Source of the DNA: a virus
IMG/VR virus record: IMGVR_UViG_3300045973_000525
Location: 1 to 21,197 of that record
DNA: 21,197 nucleotides
Reading direction: 5' to 3' (one strand)
Part shown: piece by piece, positions 8,297-14,345 of the stretch
How positions within the stretch are numbered: position 1 is the first letter of the stretch
How the letters are laid out: each line of letters starts with the position of its first letter
Program-made: the position numbers and the translations under genes
Notes under the pieces: generated by a model
Seen by the model: only the letters and a program-made list of their open reading frames with translations
What the model was told of the DNA's origin: nothing
Databases searched by the model: none

Positions 8297-8982
8297 CGCA
8301 TCAATCCTGATCCGGGGAAGCCGCCAAACGGCAAAATGGTAAAGCCGCGTAACTTGCAGCCGGATATTTTTCTGCTGCATACATCCAGGCTCATTAACGA
8401 GACGGGATTGTCATTAGCATCAGCAACGGGGCCGCCTGCGTAACTGCATTCGGGACTCCGATACTGAGAGGGGCAGATATTTGAGATGTACTGGCGTCCG
8501 GGTAACATAACACCCGGCAGGTCAAAGGCAGAGGCCAGTTCAAACTCAATGTAAACCGGATTTTCATTAGCTTTACGGTCGATAAAATAAACTTCATCCG
8601 GGTATGCCTGGCTTGCGTCTGCTGTAGGGTTACCCGCCGTAAAATTTGCCGCATCAAGAAATTTAGCCAGTGTTTTACGGCGAGTAACTTTTGCCCCCAG
8701 CAGGCCGGCATATTGATAGATCAATCCCCCCATTGCACCGTCTGCATTGGCTACACGGAGCTTTGGGCGGGGAAGCTGACCTTTTCCGTTCCATTCAAAG
8801 CCTGTCGCCTCAAGGGGAAAAGGCTGATAAGACATGCCCTGCCAAATGACCGGAATACCCAGCTCGTTCGTACCCGCATGAAAATATAGAAGGCCGGTTG
8901 CGCCCAGGCGAGTGGCATCTAACTCAAATAGCTCAATAACGGCTGATGCAGCCAGCGACTGAATATCGGCGCGAATCGTCAT
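8293..8982 (-). CDS. Minor tail protein L-like, probable iron-sulfur tail-tip protein
   Basis: 229 residues, matching lambda gpL (232). Signatures: ADIQSLAASAVIELFELDATRLGATGLLYFHAG near the start, 'W.G..Y.PFPLEA.GFEWNGKGQLPRPKLRVAN', 'Y.DRK...N..YIEFELAS.FDLPGV.LPGR', and the C-terminal cysteine domain with Cys170, Cys179, Cys202 and Cys209. gpL relatives are known to hold an iron-sulfur cluster with four such cysteines, and all four are present here. The domain ends in KLRGFTILPFGGFPG. gpL joins J, I and K in the tail tip. It overlaps M and K by 4 nt each (ATGA). Confidence 0.95.
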   Translation of the reverse strand: MTIRADIQSLAASAVIELFELDATRLGATGLLYFHAGTNELGIPVIWQGMSYQPFPLEATGFEWNGKGQLPRPKLRVANADGAMGGLIYQYAGLLGAKVTRRKTLAKFLDAANFTAGNPTADASQAYPDEVYFIDRKANENPVYIEFELASAFDLPGVMLPGRQYISNICPSQYRSPECSYAGGPVADANDNPVSLMSLDVCSRKISGCKLRGFTILPFGGFPGSGLMR

Positions 8983-9320
8983 GCCGGAACCTCTTCAAAG
9001 GTACCGCTGATGTTAGACATTCCGAATGACGTCTGCACCCTGCGCCATTTTTTACAAACAAAAAGCGCTGTTCGACCGAATGGCGTAGCCCACTGAAATG
9101 CAGTCACGCCAGCCTGCGCGCGTAAAAATGCCTCCATGGGTGCTGCCTCTGTTGCGTCTTTTAACGCATTAGCCTGGATGCTCCATACTTCGAGCATCGT
9201 GTTAATGCCATTGCCAGCACGCTGTCTATAACCATCACCAAACTTGGCTTCTAGAATCGCCGGGCTCATATCCATCTGGCTGGCGAAGGAAACAGGATAA
9301 GTAAATACAGGATTTGCCAT
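8979..9320 (-). CDS. Minor tail protein M-like
   Basis: 113 residues, the normal size for lambda gpM (109). Signatures: PVSFASQMDMSPAILEAKFGDGYRQRAGNGINTMLEVWSIQANAL, then MEAFLRAQAGVTAFQWATPFG and WRRVQTSFGMSNISGTFEEV. 'FGDGY.QR...GIN' and 'F.W..P.G' are hallmarks of the Phage_min_tail family. In lambda gpM is added to the growing tail tip complex after J, I, L, K, G/T and H, and caps the tip where the tube starts. The gene starts 3 nt after the tape measure stop, and its TGA overlaps the L start (ATGA). Confidence 0.95.
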   Translation of the reverse strand: MANPVFTYPVSFASQMDMSPAILEAKFGDGYRQRAGNGINTMLEVWSIQANALKDATEAAPMEAFLRAQAGVTAFQWATPFGRTALFVCKKWRRVQTSFGMSNISGTFEEVPA

Positions 9321-9323
9321 GTT

Positions 9324-11570
9324 TTACGCTGCGAGCAGCCCTCCAGGACGTTTTTCCTGCACCATAACGTCTCGTATAACATTGCCGATCTGATTTGCAA
9401 GTTGAGTCATGCTGGCAGTATCAGTGCCTGATCCACCTTGTGACTGAGTGCTAACCTGCCCTGTCTGCGGACTGATCATGACATTCACCACAACCGATCC
9501 ACCGGATCCAGCCTTCGTACCGCCCGACATCGTGACCGGGATGCTTTTCCCATCAGGCAACGGGACAAACGCTTCCGGCGTACGGCCCTCGCCAAATAAC
9601 GCAACTTGCGGGGAGTTCGCAATACCGCCAGTGGCATAGGCATTCAGCGGCATGGGGCCTGCACTGGTCATGATTCCGCCATCTGCAAAACCGAACATAC
9701 TGGCGACCGAGCTCATCATGCCGGCACCCTGCCCGCCTTGCATCATCTGAGCCAATGGCTTCATGATATTTTGCTGGACTTGGATCCGGATCAAATCCGT
9801 GATGATGCTCTCAGCCATTGAGCGGAAATTAAGCTGACCGGTCTTAACGAAATTGACCAGCCCATCTTCCATGCCCTTAAACGCATCATTGAATAACTTC
9901 TGCGATGAAGTGGCCGCATTGGTAACCGAGTCGAGATAGGTATTGATGGCATTTTTTGCGCCTTGGCCCCAGGAGCGAGTCACTTCTGATCGCGCTGTTA
10001 ACTCGACATTCGCACCCGCTTTAGTCGCGTCTGCCGCCTTTTTTGCACCTTCAACCGCATCGTTATAGGCAGAATTTACGGCTGGATTACTATCGCGATC
10101 CTTAAATTTTGCATTGTCTTTGAGGGCCAGCAATTCTTTTTCCAGGGCGACATCAACACGCCGGTTCTCCGTGGCAATCTGGATCTCAAGCGCATTTTTG
10201 CCGATCATGGAATTTTCAAACTGGAGTTGAGCCGTATATTCCGATGAGGCCGCCATTGCCTTCTCAACGATCTTGGATGACTCTTCCTGCGCCTGCGCGC
10301 CCTTCATCGCATCAAAGCTGGCGGTGTAGCGCTCAACTAATGGCGCGGCAGCTGTCAATTGGTCTATCGTCGCGCCAGCGATCGCCATTTGCGAGAATAA
10401 AATCTGCGCGGCATTCGCCCCTACAGACTCCATTTGTTTTTTGAATGACTCTTCAGTCAGCTTTTTAAGCATCTCGTCGAGCTGGGCCTGCAACTTGTCT
10501 TTTTTCAGCCCTTTAGCAATTCCCCTTGCATATCCATCAGCAGAGGTCTTGCCGGACTGCTCAGCCGCATCCGCCGTCTTTGGTGCTGTGTCATCCCATA
10601 GTTTGACAATGCTTTCAAGATCAGACTGAACAGACGTCACCATATCTTGGTGTGCAGTTGAAATAGCATTCCCGGCCGCCTTAAAATCGCCTTCCAACGC
10701 TAAGCCGATTGCAGCAGCGGCAGATCCGATCGTCGTTCCTACTGTTTCAAACACTGACTTAACAATAATGCCAGAGCTTACGATAAGCTTCAGCGCGGTA
10801 TCTAGCACACTGATTTTTGAATGGAGAGTATCGGTGTTTGTCGCGCTATCGACCATTGCCTGAGAAATCTTATCAAAGGTCGGCAGCATGGCTTGCATCG
10901 CGTGATTGACCAGCCCTTCATTCGCCATTTTCATGATGGTGAATCGGTCGTTGACGTCTTGTGCTGCCTGCGATGTTGGGCCGCTCAGCGTGAGTCCCAG
11001 CTTGTCAGAAAGGTCGGCGAACTTATTCATCTCAGCAGAGCCTCCATTCAGCATTGGAATCAAAGCCTTGCCTGTTTTCCCAAAAATATCCATGGCCAAC
11101 GCAGTTTTTCCTGCGCCGTCCTCCATTTTGGAAAACCTGTCGGCGACTTCAGACATGATCTGATCATTGCTTTTTAGATGGCCGTTTGAGTCTTTTACGC
11201 TGATATTGAGAAATTCAAATGCGCTTTTTGCAGCACCGGTGCCAGCGGCTGCGTCAATGGCATTTTTAGACAGCTTACCCATCGCGCCGGCCAGCGTCTC
11301 CATATCGATATCAGATAGACGGGCCGATACCGACATACGCGATAGCGCCTCTGTTGAGACGCCGACGCTTTGCGCCATCTTTCCCAGCTTATCGGCGGAC
11401 TCCATGGAGGATTTGATGAACTCACCCATAATCCCAACACCAACGGCCTCGGCGAGGTGCAACAGGTTTTTATGCAGATCCGTGGCGGACTGCTTAACGG
11501 AGTTAAACGCGCCTTGAGTATTATCTTTCGCCTCAATAACAATTTGCGCTACATTCACCGCCACAATCAC
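9324..11570 (-). CDS. Tape measure protein, gpH-like
   Basis: 748 residues, somewhat shorter than lambda gpH (853); tail length follows this length. Parts seen: an N-terminal helical segment (AQIVIEAKDNTQGAFNSVKQSATDLHKNLLHLAEAVGVGIMGEFIKSSMESADKLGKMAQSVGVSTEAL), the conserved FGKTGKALIPMLNGG motif around residue 165, a hydrophobic stretch (LKLIVSSGIIVKSVFETVGTTIGSAAAAIG), long charged helices, and a lambda-type tape measure C-terminus (NTYLDSVTNAATSSQKLFNDAFKGMEDGLVNFVKTGQ) followed by the GGI...G.....VALFGEGRTPEAFVPLPDG segment. There is no ATG near the N-terminus: the frame begins with GTG at 11570, and GTG at 11564 is better spaced (7 nt) from AAGGGGG. The start lies inside the end of the gpT frame. 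Confidence 0.95.
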   Translation of the reverse strand: MIVAVNVAQIVIEAKDNTQGAFNSVKQSATDLHKNLLHLAEAVGVGIMGEFIKSSMESADKLGKMAQSVGVSTEALSRMSVSARLSDIDMETLAGAMGKLSKNAIDAAAGTGAAKSAFEFLNISVKDSNGHLKSNDQIMSEVADRFSKMEDGAGKTALAMDIFGKTGKALIPMLNGGSAEMNKFADLSDKLGLTLSGPTSQAAQDVNDRFTIMKMANEGLVNHAMQAMLPTFDKISQAMVDSATNTDTLHSKISVLDTALKLIVSSGIIVKSVFETVGTTIGSAAAAIGLALEGDFKAAGNAISTAHQDMVTSVQSDLESIVKLWDDTAPKTADAAEQSGKTSADGYARGIAKGLKKDKLQAQLDEMLKKLTEESFKKQMESVGANAAQILFSQMAIAGATIDQLTAAAPLVERYTASFDAMKGAQAQEESSKIVEKAMAASSEYTAQLQFENSMIGKNALEIQIATENRRVDVALEKELLALKDNAKFKDRDSNPAVNSAYNDAVEGAKKAADATKAGANVELTARSEVTRSWGQGAKNAINTYLDSVTNAATSSQKLFNDAFKGMEDGLVNFVKTGQLNFRSMAESIITDLIRIQVQQNIMKPLAQMMQGGQGAGMMSSVASMFGFADGGIMTSAGPMPLNAYATGGIANSPQVALFGEGRTPEAFVPLPDGKSIPVTMSGGTKAGSGGSVVVNVMISPQTGQVSTQSQGGSGTDTASMTQLANQIGNVIRDVMVQEKRPGGLLAA

Positions 11571-11926
11571 GCCCCCTTATTGAATTCTGACAATGCCGCG
11601 TATTCCATATCGCGGATGTCATTAAATAATTTCGCCTGGTCAGTCAAACCCTGCATTCGCATTACCGCCTCGACCTCGGTGTACTTAAGACCCAGTGCTT
11701 TCCCGTTAAATCCGCCGCGATTCCATTGCGTTTGGCAACTCAAAAATAGATTCAAACTTTCAAGGTTTTCCGGCCAGATATCGAATTCATCCGGGCCATC
11801 TGGCAAGGTACTCATCAGCCACTCAATCGGGATGCTGTAACGCTTTGCATCCTCTTCAAACTGAGCGATCTGCTCTGCCCTGCTTGCCCGGCCACCTGTC
11901 GCCCAATGACGGGCAGCCGCTGTTAG
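11567..11926 (-). CDS. gpT-like extension, expressed as gpGT by -1 frameshift
   Basis: This is the open frame that continues after a -1 shift at the end of the gpG-like gene. The first codon read after the shift is CTA (11926-11924) and the frame adds 119 residues to the 108 of gpG: LTAAARHWATGG..., through WLMSTLPDGPDEFDIWPENLESLNLFLSCQTQWNRGGFNGKALGLKYTEVEAVMRMQGL, to the end ALSEFNKGA. The pattern 'D.WPEN..A..LFL..QTQWR.G..G..GL.Y..V..V.R..G' is that of the DUF1799 / gpT-like family, which recruits the tube protein. The ATG at 11815 lies mid-domain and has no clear ribosome binding site, so I treat it as internal. The end overlaps the tape measure start. Confidence 0.88.
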   Translation of the reverse strand, partial: LTAAARHWATGGRASRAEQIAQFEEDAKRYSIPIEWLMSTLPDGPDEFDIWPENLESLNLFLSCQTQWNRGGFNGKALGLKYTEVEAVMRMQGLTDQAKLFNDIRDMEYAALSEFNKGA

Positions 11927-12249
11927 TTTTTTGAGCGTGAACCTGCCAAACTCACTAAAAACGCTTCGGCAATACAGCGTGCTAACGGGAAAATATTCAG
12001 GACGTCATCGAGTGCTGTGATCGAGAATTGGATATCACCATCGTTATCCTGTATCCCCTTCCAGCCTACGACGACATGACGGCAGATATCCGCATCAGTT
12101 AAATCACCAGCCTTGACCTTTTGCATCAATGCATCGATTTCATCCTGTGCCATCCGCTTGAATTCACAGTCGAAGGTTTGCTTTGTAGCGCCTGGAATCT
12201 GTACATCAACAGGAGCAAAATAGCTGGGGTTTATTGCGACTTTAAACAT
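11923..12249 (-). CDS. Tail assembly chaperone, gpG-like
   Basis: 108 residues. Seen: an N-terminal beta segment (FAPVDVQIPGATKQTFDCEFKRM), a helical middle (AQDEIDALMQKVKAGDLTDADICRHVVVGWKGIQDNDG) and a helical end (PLARCIAEAFLVSLAGSRSKN). The 'GW.G..D.DG..I.F....L...L.I.P' pattern and the place between tube and tape measure genes are those of the tail assembly chaperones, which coat the tape measure protein before tube assembly. The last codons are TCA AAA AAC TAA, containing the slippery heptamer A AAA AAC right before the stop, so a fraction of ribosomes should shift -1 and make the 227-residue gpGT form. Confidence 0.9.
   Translation of the reverse strand: MFKVAINPSYFAPVDVQIPGATKQTFDCEFKRMAQDEIDALMQKVKAGDLTDADICRHVVVGWKGIQDNDGDIQFSITALDDVLNIFPLARCIAEAFLVSLAGSRSKN
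11926..11932 (-). promoter_or_regulatory. Slippery heptamer A AAA AAC for -1 frameshift
   Basis: On the minus strand the gpG frame reads TCA AAA AAC TAA, so the heptamer A AAA AAC is correctly phased for tandem -1 slippage and is followed at once by the stop codon. Ten bases further on, TGCCCG (11915-11910) can pair with CGGGCA (11890-11885), with an alternative GCCC/GGGC stem inside, which could act as a stimulator. The -1 frame is open for 119 codons and encodes a gpT-like domain. Lambda G/T uses G GGA AAG at the corresponding place. Confidence 0.9.
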
Positions 12250-12251
12250 GG

Positions 12252-13181
12252 TTATTGCACCGTAATTGTGAGTTCGTCATTGCCAGAGTTAGGCTGTAGA
12301 TCCATTGCCATATCCAGCATTTCGATATTGTCTTGAGAGGTAATAGTGGGCGCTGTCAGCTGTACAACCGGCGCGCCAATAATGACTTTATTACCCGCCG
12401 TAGTGCCGTGGGTCAGGGAAAATGCACCTACCGTCGCGTTGTTAACAATCGTCCAAAAATCTTTCGTCGCGATCGCTACGTTTTCCATCACCAGCTTGCC
12501 TGCCGGGTTGCGATCCGTGAACACAACCGACTCTGAGCCGACCAGCGGCCGGTAGACGTTGGTGTTCGCGATATCTAAAGAGATATCGGAGAATGCGCCG
12601 GCAAAGCCCTGCACGGTCACCGGTGTCGTGTTTTGAGGGCTCACGACTAGCGGCTTCTGGAAGGCGGTCAGCGTAGGCGTTGGCAGTACAGTATCTGTGA
12701 CTGGCGAATAAAGACCGATGAACTTGAAGCTCATGACCGGCACGGCCTTCTGGGTGAACTTCATGCTGAAGCTGCCACGCGCGCCCAGCATCTTGTATTG
12801 CAGGCCGTTCACGTTGAAATACATGGTCAACGACTGCTCACCGGAACTCACCGGTGCGTAGAGTGTAGAGACGCCGGCGGTAATCGTTTCCGACATCGCG
12901 CAGCCTTTCAATAGCGTGCCCCATGCGGGTGCCGTACCAGCTGCGCCGGAGCCAGCAATTTCCACATCAAAACTTAATTCGCCATGGCGTGCGCCCATGA
13001 TCTTGCCATCGTTGCTCAGATAAGGGCGGATCACCTTACGCGCAACGACATCTTGCATCATGGGATTAATTTTGACGTTCGCTGCCAGAATGGCATTCGC
13101 GCCACCAATGGGTACCGCATCTGTACCATAGGTCGTTTCGACCTTAGCCAGCAAAACTGAAAGTAGCGACTTAAACGACAT
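12252..13181 (-). CDS. Major tail tube protein, gpV-like role
   Basis: 309 residues. It polymerises around the tape measure protein to form the tail tube. The N-terminus (SLLSVLLAKVETTYGTDAVP) is the typical opening of this tube family ('K.ETTYGT...P'), followed by the beta-rich body: RPYLSNDGKIMGARHGELSFDVEIAG, LYAPVSSGEQSLTMYFNVNGLQYKMLGARGSFSMKF, and a C-terminal segment ending AMDLQPNSGNDELTITVQ, where PN.GNDE..I is typical. It is longer than lambda gpV (246 residues) but in the same place, just before the tail assembly chaperones. The start overlaps the preceding small gene by 11 nt. Confidence 0.88.
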   Translation of the reverse strand: MSFKSLLSVLLAKVETTYGTDAVPIGGANAILAANVKINPMMQDVVARKVIRPYLSNDGKIMGARHGELSFDVEIAGSGAAGTAPAWGTLLKGCAMSETITAGVSTLYAPVSSGEQSLTMYFNVNGLQYKMLGARGSFSMKFTQKAVPVMSFKFIGLYSPVTDTVLPTPTLTAFQKPLVVSPQNTTPVTVQGFAGAFSDISLDIANTNVYRPLVGSESVVFTDRNPAGKLVMENVAIATKDFWTIVNNATVGAFSLTHGTTAGNKVIIGAPVVQLTAPTITSQDNIEMLDMAMDLQPNSGNDELTITVQ

Positions 13182-13344
13182 GGCTTACCTCTTCGATTAA
13201 TGTTTTAGTTTCCGCTGACGCATCACCTGCTACAGGCGCAGGTTCTGCTGATGCGGACTCATCGATACGTGTTCGTTTTCCGGTGGCTGGGTCAAACAGA
13301 TAACTACCACCTACCCCGTCAAACTCATCATTAAATTTGCCCAT
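13171..13344 (-). CDS. Small conserved-type protein before the tail tube gene
   Basis: 57 residues from the ATG at 13344; an adjacent ATG at 13347 would give 58. The sequence AAGGAG precedes the 13344 start by 5 nt, a strong ribosome binding site. The protein begins MGKFNDEFDGVGGSYLFDPATGKRTRIDE and continues with an Ala/Glu-rich acidic tail. The 'GGSY..DP.TG.R' pattern is one I associate with small proteins at this place in related prophages, but no function is known to me. Its stop (TAA at 13173-13171) lies 11 nt inside the tail tube gene, so the two are probably translationally coupled. It fills what would otherwise be a 172-nt gap. Confidence 0.75.
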   Translation of the reverse strand: MGKFNDEFDGVGGSYLFDPATGKRTRIDESASAEPAPVAGDASAETKTLIEEVSHVV

Positions 13345-13353
13345 CATTTCTCC

Positions 13354-13815
13354 TTAAGCGCGCATATCCGGCGCGGTATTACTTACCCAGGTATCAAATT
13401 CCCAAACCATATCGGCAATCCCAAGCAGCCTATCCAATGTTGAATCCAGCTCGTAGACCGTACTCATCAATCGCGCATCGTCTGTCAGGCCGCCCATAAA
13501 AATATCGCTATTGATGGCCTTCTCTACTTCGAGACAGATCTGATCAAGAATGTCATCCGGGTTGGCATTGGCCTTAACCGTTGCGCGGATTTTGTAGCTG
13601 ATTGTCCGCTGCTCATTTCTTGCATGCGGGGCTGCCTGACTACCAATCGCTCGCGCAGAAATCGCATCCGTATCATTCATAAGCAGCAGCGCCGGTAGTT
13701 CTGCATCGGATAAAACCTCAACACGATTACCAAAAACATTGCTGCCAGTCGTGGCCAAATTGGTCAGTCGCGCTTTCAATGCATCGCGAATCTGTCTACG
13801 AATATGGTTAGCCAT
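13354..13815 (-). CDS. Tail terminator/completion protein (gpU/gpZ position)
   Basis: 153 residues. Begins HIRRQIRDALKARLTNLATTGSNVFGNRVEVLSDAELPALLLM, a pattern typical of phage tail terminator or minor tail proteins that act on the head-proximal end of the tube: an N-terminal helix, a strand pair around RV..L....LPAL.V, and a C-terminal segment ending in a conserved W.F.T (VWEFDTWVSN). Lambda has two genes here, Z and U; this window has only this one plus a 57-residue protein, so it may serve both roles. The predicted role is to stop tail polymerisation at the right length and bind the FII-like protein. Exact family not certain. Confidence 0.65.
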   Translation of the reverse strand: MANHIRRQIRDALKARLTNLATTGSNVFGNRVEVLSDAELPALLLMNDTDAISARAIGSQAAPHARNEQRTISYKIRATVKANANPDDILDQICLEVEKAINSDIFMGGLTDDARLMSTVYELDSTLDRLLGIADMVWEFDTWVSNTAPDMRA

Positions 13816-14087
13816 TACGCGAATCTTAGTTGCAGAATTACCATGCCGTTACCGTCCGGTTGAACTTCTCGCACGCCATAGTTAACACTACCGATTTTTA
13901 AAATATCACCATGTTTTACGTTAGTTACAAGAGACTCTTCAACATGTACTTGAGGATTTCGCCCTTCAAATGCGCCGAGTCCGGATACGTACTCATCATC
14001 GTAAATAACTTTGATGGGAATGCCATTGAGCGTGGCATCCTTCGCGATATCTGCGAAATACACACCCAATGGCTCTACGAATTTCAT
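13815..14087 (-). CDS. Head-tail joining protein, gpFII-like
   Basis: 90 residues, shorter than lambda gpFII (117). Pattern seen: FADIAKDATLNGIPIKVIYDDEY, then VHVEESLVTNVKHGDILKIGSVNYGVREVQPDGNGMVILQLR. The run 'G....I.G..Y.V..V.PDG.G...L.L' is characteristic of the FII / Phage_attach group, a small beta-barrel that sits on the filled head and receives the finished tail. Stop and next start overlap (TAATG at 13815). The position between the FI-position gene and the tail terminator agrees with lambda. Confidence 0.8.
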   Translation of the reverse strand: MKFVEPLGVYFADIAKDATLNGIPIKVIYDDEYVSGLGAFEGRNPQVHVEESLVTNVKHGDILKIGSVNYGVREVQPDGNGMVILQLRFA

Positions 14088-14090
14088 GCG

Positions 14091-14288
14091 TTAAGCGGCG
14101 GCCTGATCGGCTGCTGTCTGTTGTGCTGCAAATTGCTTACCGGCTGCTTTCCCCGTCACTGCATCCAGAGATCCGCGACCCGCGCTCAAAATAGCGGCCA
14201 CATCGTTCTCGTTCAAATCCAGCACATCGCCAGGCAGAGCAACTTCACCATTAACCATGACAAGGTCGGTTATATAAATTTTTGGCAT
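14091..14288 (-). CDS. Small protein in gpFI position
   Basis: 65 residues. The N-terminal 40 residues (KIYITDLVMVNGEVALPGDVLDLNENDVAAILSAGRG) form a compact beta-type pattern ending in an AGRG turn, a layout shared by many short phage proteins found next to the head-tail joining gene; the rest is an Ala/Gln-rich tail. The start has GAGGAAATCAAAATG, a good ribosome binding site. Lambda carries FI, a packaging helper, at this place, but I see no convincing sequence relation, so I give only the position. It follows the hairpin after the capsid gene and precedes the FII-like gene by 3 nt. Confidence 0.65.
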   Translation of the reverse strand: MPKIYITDLVMVNGEVALPGDVLDLNENDVAAILSAGRGSLDAVTGKAAGKQFAAQQTAADQAAA

Positions 14289-14308
14289 TTTGATTTCCTC
14301 TAAGTAGT

Positions 14309-14339
14309 AATCTGAGCGGCCGCTTTAGCCGCTCAGATT
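14309..14339 (-). terminator. Hairpin after capsid gene, possible weak terminator or mRNA stabiliser
   Basis: Twelve-base arms AATCTGAGCGGC and GCCGCTCAGATT separated by 7 nt lie just beyond the capsid fusion stop, in the 57-nt gap before the next gene. The stem is GC-rich in its inner half. On the minus strand the following bases are ACTACTTAGAGG, with no U-run, so full termination is unlikely and would cut off the tail genes. A role in partial termination or in protecting the 3' end of the highly expressed capsid message is plausible. It is unrelated in sequence to the two 26-bp palindromes. Confidence 0.6.
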
Positions 14340-14345
14340 GATTGA

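Noticed and set aside
11567-11815. Separate 82-residue gene starting at ATG 11815
   Set aside because: The frame is open upstream to the slippery site, the ATG lies within the gpT-like domain, and no ribosome binding site precedes it; the frameshift explains it better.
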